Part shown: positions 32,605 to 41,158 of the stretch, piece after piece | Numbering within the stretch: the first letter of the stretch is position 1 | How the letters are laid out: each line of letters starts with the position of its first letter | Source: Caldatribacterium sp964426875 | GTDB taxonomy: Bacteria; Atribacterota; Atribacteria; Atribacterales; Caldatribacteriaceae | Assembly: GCA_964426875.1 (NCBI GenBank) | Contig: CAYRSB010000005.1 | Coordinates: 1 to 64,000 of the forward strand | Length of the DNA stretch: 64,000 nucleotides | Direction of reading: 5' to 3' | Notes under the pieces: generated by a model | What the model saw: only the letters and a program-made list of their open reading frames with translations | Told to the model about the DNA's origin: nothing | Databases searched by the model: none | Translations under genes and position numbers: made by a program

Positions 32605-34966
32605 GGGGGAGAACCAATTCTTCTCGTAACATCACTCTCCCTGTTTCTTTCAGCCTGCCCTTTATTGCCTGCACCCACTCTTCAACTTCTTTCTCGTCAA
32701 GCGTGCGGGCAGGGTCGCGAAAAACTAACCGAAAAGCAAAACCTTTCTTTGAAGGAGGAAGAGGACTTCCTGAAAATACGTCGAAGAGGCAGAAACGCTC
32801 AAGAGACATACTTCTCTGCTTAACCTCTTCAAGGACCAGGGAAGCCACCTCGTCCCAGGAAGTCGAAAGGTCTACCACCACAGAGATGTCCCTTGTCACA
32901 CTAGGGAAAGAGGTTAATGATAATTCGAAGCCAAGCGGTACCCGAACTTCCTCGGCAAGAAGATCAAGGTCAATCTCAAGACAGTACAGTTCTTCACCGA
33001 TATCGAGTTTCTGCAGCACTTTCTGGGCTACCTTTCCTCCCCATCCAAGCGGTCGTGTCCTTAGAGAAGGAGAATACACCAGGAAGGAGGCACCCTCCTC
33101 GAGGAAGGAAGGAGTGTCTCCCCGCACGATGCGGAATTCAAGACCACAGAGTTCCCCGATTCCCTCAAGAATCCCCTTGAGGGTGAAGAAATCCACCCGG
33201 TTTTCCTGCCAAAGCGTTGGCTCAAAAGAGCCTAAAAGCACAATGCCTACTCTTCTCCCTTCAAAAAAAGGAGCACCGTTCCCTCCCCAAAGGAAAACCC
33301 GTCCAATCTCAAAGAAACCGAAGCCTCTCCTCTCCTTTCGAATGTTAGTGTGGGCTACTTCAAGGAGAGAGACACAAAGGGAGGGACGCAGAACAGCCTG
33401 CTCCTTGGAGAGAGGGTTCTCGATAGGAACACACCCTTCCACACCAATACCCAGTGCTTCGAGCATCTCTCCTTCTGCAAAGGAGAGCGTCACAGCTTCG
33501 TGAAGGCCACGGTGCACGAGATGCTCCCGGATTCTTCGCTCAAGCTTCTCACTCTCCAGAACATTGCCGGGGTCAAAGACAAAGGAAGGGAGAGAAGCAA
33601 TAATCTTATCGTACCCATAGACTCGACCGACCTCTTCTACAATGTCGATAGCACTCCCCACATCATGGCGCCAACTCGGGACGCGAACCCGAAGTACCTC
33701 TTCTTCTTCCCGCACCTCAAAACCAAGGTCCTTGAGGATGCGAACACTGACCTCTTGAGGAATGTCACAGGAAAGCCGCTGCGATATGAAGGAAGGATAA
33801 AGGGTCACTTCCCGTTCCCTCACGGGTGGCCGGCCACTCACAAGCCAATCTCCTACTACTTCCGCCTGTCCCTCTTTCTCAAGGAGGGTCAGGGCTCTGG
33901 AAGCGGAGAAGAGCACTCTTAAGGGGTCCACACCCCGCTCAAAGCGGGACGAAGCTTCAGTCCTTACTCCCAAAGCTTTTGCAGTTCTTCGGATAGAGAC
34001 GCGGTCGAAAACGGCTGCCTCAAGAAAAACCTCTCTCGTTCTTGGTGTGACTTCGGTCTCTGCTCCTCCCATGACACCGGCCACGGCAATCGGAGAGGAA
34101 ACATCGGCGATGAGAAGCATACCAGGGCGCAAAATTCGTTCTTCCCTGTCGAGGGTGATGATTCTCTCCCCCTCCCGAGCTTCTCGGACAAGAACGGTTC
34201 GATCCTTGATACAGGAAGCATCGAAAGCATGGAGGGGTTGCCCCAACTCAAGCATAACCAGGTTTGTGACATCCACCACATTGTTGATGGGGCGCATTCC
34301 CATGAGAAGGAGTTCTTTCATAATCCAGAAAGAGGAAGGTTTTACGGTAACCGAAGATATGTACTTTCCGGTGTAGTAAGGACAAAGGTGTAAGGCCTCA
34401 TTCTCAAGGCGAAAACGGTGATCACCGTTTTTTTCGGCGTATCCTACCTCAGGTACGGCAAGAGGAATGCTACAGTGGGCCGACAGCTCCCGTGCCAGCC
34501 CGAGAACAGAGAGGCAATCCCCGCGATTGGCAGTTATTTCCACATCCATGACAACGTCATCACCCACCAGGGCTTCGTACACTTCATCTCCTTCCTCGAA
34601 GGAAGGGGGAAGGGCGATGAGGAAATCATGGTAAACTTCCTTTCCCCTTTCTCCTTGCACCGGGAAAAATAACGGAACTCCGTTTTGAATGCTGAGGAGA
34701 ACTTTACTTCCTACTTCGGGAACCCCCCAGGATGTGACAGCCACCCGGAAAAGTCGCTCCCGTACCTTGACCGCGCAAAGAACAAAGGCCCCTTCCTTTC
34801 GAGCCTCTTCAAGCGTTCCAACCCAAAGCGGCAAGAGAAAGAGGTCTCGTGCCGAGAAACTCTCTTCAACCACAAATCCCTGATTCCGGAGAATCTCGAT
34901 GACCTCCTCCGGAGAGAGGGAAAGCTCGGGAAGAAACCTTCTGAGAATCGTATAAGAGACGCGCAT
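32597..34966 (-). CDS. pheT: Phenylalanyl-tRNA synthetase beta subunit
   Basis: The 789-aa beta chain pairs with PheS. The B3/B4 domain has MDVEITANRGDCLSVLGLARE and PINNVVDVTNLVMLELGQPLHAFD. The B5 region has RVPSWRHDVGSAIDIVEEVGRVYGYD, split in text only. A C-terminal ferredoxin-fold anticodon domain shows VTRDISVVVD. The N-terminal EMAP-like tRNA-binding domain (about residues 40-140) is poorly conserved. It follows pheS by four bases. Confidence 0.95.
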   Translation of the reverse strand: MRVSYTILRRFLPELSLSPEEVIEILRNQGFVVEESFSARDLFLLPLWVGTLEEARKEGAFVLCAVKVRERLFRVAVTSWGVPEVGSKVLLSIQNGVPLFFPVQGERGKEVYHDFLIALPPSFEEGDEVYEALVGDDVVMDVEITANRGDCLSVLGLARELSAHCSIPLAVPEVGYAEKNGDHRFRLENEALHLCPYYTGKYISSVTVKPSSFWIMKELLLMGMRPINNVVDVTNLVMLELGQPLHAFDASCIKDRTVLVREAREGERIITLDREERILRPGMLLIADVSSPIAVAGVMGGAETEVTPRTREVFLEAAVFDRVSIRRTAKALGVRTEASSRFERGVDPLRVLFSASRALTLLEKEGQAEVVGDWLVSGRPPVREREVTLYPSFISQRLSCDIPQEVSVRILKDLGFEVREEEEVLRVRVPSWRHDVGSAIDIVEEVGRVYGYDKIIASLPSFVFDPGNVLESEKLERRIREHLVHRGLHEAVTLSFAEGEMLEALGIGVEGCVPIENPLSKEQAVLRPSLCVSLLEVAHTNIRKERRGFGFFEIGRVFLWGGNGAPFFEGRRVGIVLLGSFEPTLWQENRVDFFTLKGILEGIGELCGLEFRIVRGDTPSFLEEGASFLVYSPSLRTRPLGWGGKVAQKVLQKLDIGEELYCLEIDLDLLAEEVRVPLGFELSLTSFPSVTRDISVVVDLSTSWDEVASLVLEEVKQRSMSLERFCLFDVFSGSPLPPSKKGFAFRLVFRDPARTLDEKEVEEWVQAIKGRLKETGRVMLREELVLPHD

Positions 34967-34970
34967 GACT

Positions 34971-35987
34971 CTACCTCAGACTCTTGAACCGTTCAAGGAA
35001 GTAGACGTCGTTCTCAAAGAAAAGGCGTATGTCCGGTATACCGAATCGCAACATGGTGATTCTCTCAACGCCCATACCGAAGGCAAAACCCTGCACCTTT
35101 TCAGGGTCATAGCCAGCATTGCAGAATACCTGGGGGTGGACAAGACCTGCCCCCATAATTTCGAGCCACCCCTTACGCCCGCAGGAGGGACACCCTTCAC
35201 CTTGACACACCCCGCAGGAGATATCCACCTCGGCACTCGGCTCGGTAAAAGGGAAATAGCTTGGGCGAAACCGTACCTTCCTATCCTCCCCAAAGAGACG
35301 ACGGACAAAAACCTCTATGGTTCCTTTGAGGTCTCCCATAGTTATTCCTGGGGCTACCACAAGACCCTCAACCTGGTGGAACATGGGACTGTGGGTGGCA
35401 TCGAAGGCATCCCTTCGGTAACACTTTCCCGGAACGATCACCTTAAAGGGAGGCTTGAGCTTTTCCATAACCCGTATTTGGGCAGGGGAAGTATGGGTTC
35501 GCAAAAGATATCCCCTCCCAAGGTAAAAGGAGTCCTGAGCATCTCGGGCGGGGTGGTCGGGGGGGATGTTCAGAGCTTCGAAATTATAAAATTCGGTTTC
35601 AATTTCGGGACCCTCTTCGACCCGAAAACCAAGGGAACGAAAGATGGCGATTATTTCGTCCATCACAAAGCGTATGGGATGGAAGGAACCCAGGGGATGC
35701 TTTCTTCCAGGAAGGCTTATATCGATCTCTTCTCCGTGTTTTCCTTCTGAGAGTACTTCTTCTTTTTCCCTCAGGAGGTGTTCTATGGCAGCTTTGACTT
35801 CGTTGATCCGCCGGCCAAAAATCCTTCGTTCCTCCAGAGGGAGGGTCTTCAAACGCTCCAGAAAAAGATGCAGGCCGCTCTTTTTGCCTATATACTTTCC
35901 CTTTATCCGGTTGAGATCATCCCGAGTACAGACCGTAGCAAGCTCCCTTTCGAAATCGTAAAAATACCTTTCTATTTCATCAATCAT
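34971..35987 (-). CDS. pheS: Phenylalanyl-tRNA synthetase alpha subunit
   Basis: The 338-aa class II catalytic chain has an N-terminal coiled coil. RFVMDEIIAIFRSLGFRVEEGPEIE, motif 2-like DATHSPMFHQVEG, FRPSYFPFTEPSAEVD and motif 3 GMGVERITMLRFGIPDIR follow (each listed in part). Cysteine-rich CGVCQGEGCPSCGRKG is a usual PheS insert. It sits after rplT in the same operon. No T-box or tRNA-Phe leader is seen. Confidence 0.95.
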   Translation of the reverse strand: MIDEIERYFYDFERELATVCTRDDLNRIKGKYIGKKSGLHLFLERLKTLPLEERRIFGRRINEVKAAIEHLLREKEEVLSEGKHGEEIDISLPGRKHPLGSFHPIRFVMDEIIAIFRSLGFRVEEGPEIETEFYNFEALNIPPDHPARDAQDSFYLGRGYLLRTHTSPAQIRVMEKLKPPFKVIVPGKCYRRDAFDATHSPMFHQVEGLVVAPGITMGDLKGTIEVFVRRLFGEDRKVRFRPSYFPFTEPSAEVDISCGVCQGEGCPSCGRKGWLEIMGAGLVHPQVFCNAGYDPEKVQGFAFGMGVERITMLRFGIPDIRLFFENDVYFLERFKSLR

Positions 35988-36033
35988 CCCGTCACACCCC
36001 TTGTAACTTCAGAGGGTGTAAAAAGGCATAAAA

Positions 36034-36387
36034 TCACTGCTTAGCCTTGGCAATTTCGACAAGCTTCTGGAAGGCCTCGGGGTCCTCGACGGATAGCTGA
36101 GCCAAGCTCTTCCGATTGAGGAGAATTCCCGCTTTTTTCAGGGCATCCATAAAACGACTGTATGTGAGGCCCTCGTTTCGTACCGCGGCATTGATACGCA
36201 AAATCCACAAGCGACGGAAGTCTCTCTTACGATTCCTCCTATCCCTGTACTCATAAGCCAGAGATCGAGTAACCTGCTCCTTTGCTCTGCGGTAAGCTCT
36301 CGAGCGGGCACCTCGATATCCTTCAGCCGCTTTCATAATCTTTTTCTTTCTCTTCCGCGAAGCAACACTGGTCTTGACTCTTGCCAC
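36034..36387 (-). CDS. rplT: 50S ribosomal protein L20
   Basis: The 117-aa protein begins MARVKTSVASRKRKKKIMK, highly basic, with YRDRRNRKRDFRRLWI and GLTYSRFMDALKKAGI typical of L20. It is needed for early large-subunit assembly and in other bacteria represses the infC operon. Order infC-rpmI-rplT is the classic one. Confidence 0.97.
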   Translation of the reverse strand: MARVKTSVASRKRKKKIMKAAEGYRGARSRAYRRAKEQVTRSLAYEYRDRRNRKRDFRRLWILRINAAVRNEGLTYSRFMDALKKAGILLNRKSLAQLSVEDPEAFQKLVEIAKAKQ

Positions 36388-36403
36388 TCTCTTTCACCAT
36401 CCT

Positions 36404-36601
36404 TCAATCATAAGGAAGTAAACTCTTAACTCTTTTAGCCTCTACGGGGGTTACGATAACGGTCTTACGGAGTCTCCGTTTTCTCTTCCGTTCTTTGTGG
36501 GCAAGGAGATGACTTTTTCCCGCCTGAGACCGCTTGATTTTCCCATGAGCCGTGATTCTGAAACGCTTTGCTGCTCCTCTATGGGTTTTCATCTTCGGCA
36601 T
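36404..36601 (-). CDS. rpmI: 50S ribosomal protein L35
   Basis: The 65-aa basic protein starts MPKMKTHRGAAKRFRIT and contains AGKSHLLAHKERKRKRRLRK. The ATG at 36601 gives the normal family length; the 20 extra upstream codons in frame are the tail of the infC region. It lies between infC and rplT. Confidence 0.96.
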   Translation of the reverse strand: MPKMKTHRGAAKRFRITAHGKIKRSQAGKSHLLAHKERKRKRRLRKTVIVTPVEAKRVKSLLPYD

Positions 36602-36617
36602 AGCCTTCTCATCCTCC

Positions 36618-37127
36618 CTACTTTCTCGGCGCCAAGGTGATGGTGAGAGTAGAGCCCTCATCCCTTATATCTTGCTCTACCCGTCCCACTTCCTTCACAT
36701 CTTCTATAACCCTCTGAAGCAGTTCTCGACCTCGATCACGAAAAGCTCCTTCTCTCCCTCGAAACCTCACGATTACCTTGACTCTATTGCCATCCTGGAG
36801 AAATCGAAGAGCACTCCTCAGTTTCACCTGATAGTCGTGCTCATCAATTTTGGGGCGCATATTCAACTCTTTAAGCTCCGAGGATTTCTGCCTCTTTCGG
36901 GAAAGCTTCGCCTTCTTCTCCTTCTCGTATCGGAACTTTCCGTAATCCATAATTTTGCACACTGGAGGATTAGCGTTTGGCCCCACCTCTACAAGGTCCA
37001 GTCCTGCCTCTTCAGCCATTTGTAAAGCTTTTTTGAGAGGCACAATACCAACTTGATTTCCCTCCGGGGAAATGAGACGAACCTCTCGCGCCCCTATTTG
37101 ATGATTCACACGATACCTTAATTCGAT
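36618..37127 (-). CDS. infC: Translation initiation factor IF-3, probable AUC start
   Basis: The protein keeps subunits apart and checks start codons. The N-terminal domain has NHQIGAREVRLISPEG and IMDYGKFRYEKEKKAK; the C-terminal domain has KLRSALRFLQDGNRVKVIVR. The first standard start is a GTG at 37109 without a nearby site. An in-frame ATC at 37127-37125 lies exactly eight bases after GGAGG (37140-37136) and gives the usual extra N-terminal residues ELRYRVN. IF-3 genes are known for AUU or AUC starts that allow autoregulation. An in-frame ATT at 37133 is too close to the site. Length from ATC is 169 aa. Confidence 0.93.
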   Translation of the reverse strand: MELRYRVNHQIGAREVRLISPEGNQVGIVPLKKALQMAEEAGLDLVEVGPNANPPVCKIMDYGKFRYEKEKKAKLSRKRQKSSELKELNMRPKIDEHDYQVKLRSALRFLQDGNRVKVIVRFRGREGAFRDRGRELLQRVIEDVKEVGRVEQDIRDEGSTLTITLAPRK

Positions 37128-37167
37128 ACGAATCGCCTCCCCACTAACCCGTTATAGACGGTAGAAA

Positions 37168-37196
37168 AAAATATCATATTCCTATAGGTTCGTCAA
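37168..37196 (-). promoter_or_regulatory. Promoter of the infC operon
   Basis: TTGACG (37196-37191) and TATTTT (37173-37168) on the minus strand are 17 bases apart. The -35 begins one base after the oppF stop codon, with no terminator between. The leader before the ATC start is about 35 bases. Confidence 0.65.
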
Positions 37197-37197
37197 C

Positions 37198-38190
37198 TCA
37201 CTCAAGAAGAGTGAGACTTCCAGGAAAGTGGCAGGCCACGAAATGGCCTTCCTCAATCTCTACAAAGGGCGGCTCAACCTCCCCACATACCTCTTGGGCC
37301 ACCGGACAGCGGGTGTGAAACCGACATCCCGAAGGAGGGTGGATGGGGCTTGGAACATCTCCCTTGAGGATTATGCGTTTTCTGCGGTAGTCCGGGTCGG
37401 GTACAGGAATTGCTGAAATCAAGGCGACAGAGTAAGGATGAAGAGGGCGGTCGAAAAAGAGTTTCTTGGGTGCCAGCTCTACCGCTTTTCCCAAATACAT
37501 CACGAGGATGCGGTGGCAAATCTGTCGGACCACGGCAAGATCGTGGGATATAAAAAGGTATGTCAGGGAGTATTCCCTTTTGAGTTCCTGCAAGAGATTG
37601 AGAATCTGGGACCTTACGGAAACGTCCAGGGAAGAGAGAGCTTCGTCGGCAATGATGAGACGAGGGCGAAGGGCGATGGCCCGGGCAATGTTGATCCTCT
37701 GCCTCTGTCCTCCCGAGAACTCATGGGGGAAACGGCGAGCGTATTCCCGGGAGAGGCCAACCTGTTCCAGGAGTCGGGCAACCTCTCTGCTCATTTCCGA
37801 AGGAGGCACAATGTGATGAATGCGCATACCCTCTTCAATGAGTGCTTGAATGCTCATGCGCGGATTCAAGGAACTAAAAGGGTCTTGAAAAATCATCTGC
37901 ATATCCTTGCGCAGTTTTCGGAGATTCCCCGGCGGAAGAGCAGAAACGTCCTTACCATCAAAGATGATTCTACCCCCCGTGGGCTCAAGAAGTCTCAAAA
38001 TCGTCATGCCCAGAGTGCTCTTACCACACCCGGACTCACCGACTATTCCCAGGGTTTCCCCTGAAAGCACCTCAAAACTCACCCCATCCACTGCCCGGAC
38101 CCAACCGATGACCCTTTTGAAGACCCCGGCACGGAGGGGGAAATACTTTTTCAGGTTCTCAACCTTCAAAATTACCCCATCACCCTTCAC
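37198..38190 (-). CDS. Oligopeptide/dipeptide ABC transporter ATP-binding protein (OppF/DppF type)
   Basis: The 330-aa ATPase has Walker A GIVGESGCGKSTLG, signature HEFSGGQRQRINIARAIAL and Walker B LIIADEALSSLDVS. The C-terminal oligopeptide-transporter extension has FHTRCPVAQEVC, a cysteine-containing stretch typical of OppD/F. It energises the permease pair upstream. GTG 38190 overlaps the preceding ATPase by 11 bases. Confidence 0.92.
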   Translation of the reverse strand: MKGDGVILKVENLKKYFPLRAGVFKRVIGWVRAVDGVSFEVLSGETLGIVGESGCGKSTLGMTILRLLEPTGGRIIFDGKDVSALPPGNLRKLRKDMQMIFQDPFSSLNPRMSIQALIEEGMRIHHIVPPSEMSREVARLLEQVGLSREYARRFPHEFSGGQRQRINIARAIALRPRLIIADEALSSLDVSVRSQILNLLQELKREYSLTYLFISHDLAVVRQICHRILVMYLGKAVELAPKKLFFDRPLHPYSVALISAIPVPDPDYRRKRIILKGDVPSPIHPPSGCRFHTRCPVAQEVCGEVEPPFVEIEEGHFVACHFPGSLTLLE

Positions 38191-39196
38191 GGCGCACCTT
38201 GCTCAACGCCTTTGAGTGCACGGCGTCAAAATGATGGCAGTACACAACGTGTTCATCTCCCACCGTGACCCCAGGCGGCTCGGTGAGACAGGTTTCGTCC
38301 TCCAAAAAGCAACGTCCTCTGAAGCGACACCCCTGGGGGAAATTGAGGGGATCGGGGACAAACCCAGGGATGGTTGCCAGTTCCCCTTCCTCAATGTCAA
38401 GGCGGGGGATAGAGCGCAAAAGCCCAAGGGTATAGGGGTGTAGGTATCGTTTGAATATATCCTGCTTCTTTCCCTTCTCTACTACCTTACCGGCGTACAT
38501 TACGACAACAATGTCTGCCATATCGGCAACAATGCCAAGGTCGTGAGTGATGAGGAGAATGGACATGCCGATTTGGCTCTTGAGTTCCTGAAGGAGGGCA
38601 AGAATCTGGGCTTGAATGGTCACGTCAAGGGATGTAGTAGGCTCATCGGCTATGAGAAGTTTGGGGCGACAGGCTAAAGCCATGGCGATCATGGCCCTCT
38701 GCTTCATGCCGCCTGAGAGTTCGTGGGGGTACTCGCTCAATCTCTTTTCCGGCTCGGGAATACCTACAAGTCGCAGCATCTCCCGGGCAATGGTTCTTGC
38801 CTCATCCTTAGAAACCTCCTGGTGCAGGAGAATAGCCTCTATGATCTGCTCGCCGACGGTGTACACGGGGTTCAAGGCTGCAGAGGGCTCTTGGAAAATC
38901 ATGGCGATGTCCTTTCCCCGAATTTTTTGCATTTCCTTTTCCGATAGCGAGAGGAGATTCTTTCCCTCAAGGAGCACCTCCCCCCCTGCAATCCTCCCGT
39001 TGACCTCTACAAGGCGCAAAATTGCTAAAGAGGTCACACTTTTCCCACAACCCGATTCTCCCACCAAAGCCACAGTCTTCCCTCTGGGAACGGTGAAACT
39101 CACACCATCAACCGCCTTGAGTTCCAACCCTCCCTCTCCCCGAAAATAGACTTTTAAATCTCGAACTTCAAGAAGAGTGGTGTCTTTCATCGCCAT
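38180..39196 (-). CDS. Oligopeptide/dipeptide ABC transporter ATP-binding protein (OppD/DppD type)
   Basis: The 338-aa ATPase has Walker A VALVGESGCGKSVTSLA, signature HELSGGMKQRAMIAMALAC and Walker B LLIADEPTTSLDVT. The C-terminal extension has PQGCRFRGRCFLEDETC. It pairs with the downstream ATPase. ATG 39196 overlaps the permease stop by ten bases; ATG 39190 is an alternative. Confidence 0.92.
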   Translation of the reverse strand: MAMKDTTLLEVRDLKVYFRGEGGLELKAVDGVSFTVPRGKTVALVGESGCGKSVTSLAILRLVEVNGRIAGGEVLLEGKNLLSLSEKEMQKIRGKDIAMIFQEPSAALNPVYTVGEQIIEAILLHQEVSKDEARTIAREMLRLVGIPEPEKRLSEYPHELSGGMKQRAMIAMALACRPKLLIADEPTTSLDVTIQAQILALLQELKSQIGMSILLITHDLGIVADMADIVVVMYAGKVVEKGKKQDIFKRYLHPYTLGLLRSIPRLDIEEGELATIPGFVPDPLNFPQGCRFRGRCFLEDETCLTEPPGVTVGDEHVVYCHHFDAVHSKALSKVRREG

Positions 39197-40074
39197 CTCA
39201 GGCGGGGATCGAAAGCGTCCCGCAGTGCATCACCAAGGAGATTCCACGCCAACACAAAAAGAACCATGGCCGATCCCGGAAAAGTAATCATATACCAGTA
39301 TTTAAACGTTGCTCCGTATCCACCAAGCATCCAGTTGCGAGCATAATTGAGAAGAGCCCCCCAGTCGGCGTACCCCTGTGGAGCTCCCAACCCTAAAAAG
39401 CTCAAAGCTGCAGCAGTAATGACAAGCGATCCCATACGCATAGAAGCCTGAATGAGGACCGGGAAAATGGCATTGGGAAGAATATGTCGAAGAATGACAA
39501 TGAAGTTACTCACCCCCAGAGATTTTGCCGCCAGGACAAACTGCTCTTCTTTGACCTGGAGAATGTTGCCCCGAATGAGCCGAGCCGGATACATCCAGCT
39601 GAAGACAATAGAAGCAATTATGACTTTATCAAGACCAGTTCCAAGAATCGTGGTGAGAACCATGGCTGCTACAAGGAAGGGAATGGCCATGAAGATGTCC
39701 GTTACCCGCATGAGAACCTCATCGAGAAGTTTACCAAAGTACCCTGCCAGGGACCCCACGCAAAGCCCGATGGCAGTCGAGACCACAGTTATGATGATAC
39801 CGATGCGAAATGCCGTCCTTGTTCCCCAAACCACTCCATAAAAAATGTCACGTTTTCCCGCGACTCCAAAAGGGTGTTCCTTTGAAGGAGGAAGAGGATC
39901 TGCACTCCAGGTGACTATAGGCATGAGATAGGGATCACGGCCAGGCCTGGGGGGAGCAAGGAGTGGGGCAAGAAGTGCCACCAGGATAAAAATGCCGAGG
40001 AGCACAATCCCTAAAAGCCCGGAGGCATTGGAGAGAAGCTTTTTGAGTGCCCTTTTCGTTTCTCTCTGCATCAC
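39187..40074 (-). CDS. Oligopeptide/dipeptide ABC transporter permease (OppC/DppC type)
   Basis: The 295-aa membrane protein has six helices. An N-terminal segment KRALKKLLSNASGLLGIVLLG is followed by a DppC-like domain with FGVAGKRDIFYGVVWGTR and an EAA-type loop (AAKSLGVSNFIVILRHILPN) that docks on the ATPase. It overlaps the other permease by four bases. Confidence 0.9.
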   Translation of the reverse strand: MMQRETKRALKKLLSNASGLLGIVLLGIFILVALLAPLLAPPRPGRDPYLMPIVTWSADPLPPSKEHPFGVAGKRDIFYGVVWGTRTAFRIGIIITVVSTAIGLCVGSLAGYFGKLLDEVLMRVTDIFMAIPFLVAAMVLTTILGTGLDKVIIASIVFSWMYPARLIRGNILQVKEEQFVLAAKSLGVSNFIVILRHILPNAIFPVLIQASMRMGSLVITAAALSFLGLGAPQGYADWGALLNYARNWMLGGYGATFKYWYMITFPGSAMVLFVLAWNLLGDALRDAFDPRLRWR

Positions 40075-41102
40075 TCAAGTCTCACCCGTGGATCGATGAA
40101 TGCATAGGAAAGATCAACGCAGAGATTTCCTATGATGAGGATGAGTCCGAAAAAGAGTGTTCCACCCATGATGGAAGCATAATCAAGCTGTTGCGCCGCA
40201 AGGGCGATGAAACTTCCAAGGCCTGTACGGTTGAAAATAGTTTCCACAATGACCGTTCCTGCCAAAAGCCCAATAATCGTCTGACCGCTTACTGTGGCCA
40301 CGGGAATGAGGGCATTCCTTTTGGCGTGTTTGTTGATGACGACGTGCTCATCAAGGCCTTTTGCCCGTGCAGTGCGAACGTACTCCTTTTGCAAAACCTC
40401 AAGCATGGAAGAGCGGGTAATACGCAAAAGAAAGGCAAAATCCACATACGTCAGAGTAAGAACAGGACCGGCAAGATGGCGTAGGGAGTCGAGAAAAACA
40501 TCAAGCCTTCCATTCAGAAGAGCATCCAGAGTCAGCATGCCCGTGAAATTTCGAAAGGCTGAGGATTTCACCACCTCCTCTGCCCATATGCTCAAGTTCC
40601 CCGGAGGAAACCACCCCAGAGTACCGTAAAAGAGCATGAGGACAAAGAGACCGAAAACAAAGTCGGGAAAAGACCATCCCACCACGGCAAAGATTCGGAG
40701 GCCGTGATCGAGGGGACGATTGTGACGAAGAGCGGCAAGGACTCCGAGATTTATTCCCAGAAAGATTATGGGAATAGCGGCAAAAAGGGTGAGCTCAAGA
40801 GTGTAGGGAAAGCGCTTGAGAATGGCTGACATTACCGGTTCTTTCCCCACGTAGGACCATCCCAAATTCCCCTGGAAAATGTTTCTGAGCCACCGGCCGT
40901 ACTGAATAATGAGGGGGTCGTCAAGCCCGTAAAGATGCACAAGCTTGTCCACATCTGCCCCCTTGAGACGCTCTGGACTGTTGATGAAAGTGGCCAGACG
41001 TTGATATGGACCGAGAAGACCAATCATGAGAAAGAGAATGACCGAAATGCCGAAAAGTGTTATCGGAAGGAAAAGAAGTCGTCGAAGTATGTAAAAGAGC
41101 AT
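40071..41102 (-). CDS. Oligopeptide/dipeptide ABC transporter permease (OppB/DppB type)
   Basis: The 343-aa permease starts MLFYILRRLLFLPITLFGIS, the usual OppB beginning. It has six helices and an EAA loop (RTARAKGLDEHVVINKHAKRN). GAAAGG precedes the ATG. A strong hairpin at 41118-41147 lies between it and the binding-protein gene. Confidence 0.9.
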   Translation of the reverse strand: MLFYILRRLLFLPITLFGISVILFLMIGLLGPYQRLATFINSPERLKGADVDKLVHLYGLDDPLIIQYGRWLRNIFQGNLGWSYVGKEPVMSAILKRFPYTLELTLFAAIPIIFLGINLGVLAALRHNRPLDHGLRIFAVVGWSFPDFVFGLFVLMLFYGTLGWFPPGNLSIWAEEVVKSSAFRNFTGMLTLDALLNGRLDVFLDSLRHLAGPVLTLTYVDFAFLLRITRSSMLEVLQKEYVRTARAKGLDEHVVINKHAKRNALIPVATVSGQTIIGLLAGTVIVETIFNRTGLGSFIALAAQQLDYASIMGGTLFFGLILIIGNLCVDLSYAFIDPRVRLE

Positions 41103-41117
41103 CCTTTCTTCACCTGT

Positions 41118-41147
41118 AGACCCGGGGGAGAACTCTCCCCCGGGTCT
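41118..41147 (-). promoter_or_regulatory. Perfect 14-bp RNA hairpin between binding-protein and permease genes
   Basis: AGACCCGGGGGAGA (41118-41131) pairs perfectly with TCTCCCCCGGGTCT (41134-41147). The T run (TTTTTT) lies on the plus-strand side only. In the direction of transcription (minus) the stem is preceded by an A run and followed by ACAGG, so it is not a full intrinsic terminator for the operon. It more likely stabilises the upstream binding-protein message or acts as partial attenuator. For antisense plus-strand transcripts it would be a complete terminator. Confidence 0.75.
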
Positions 41148-41158
41148 TTTTTCTTCTT

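Noticed and set aside
10555..37200. T-box leaders before cysS, gltX, lysS, tyrS, pheS
   Set aside because: These genes start inside operons or a few bases after another gene; no room or T-box core sequence is seen.
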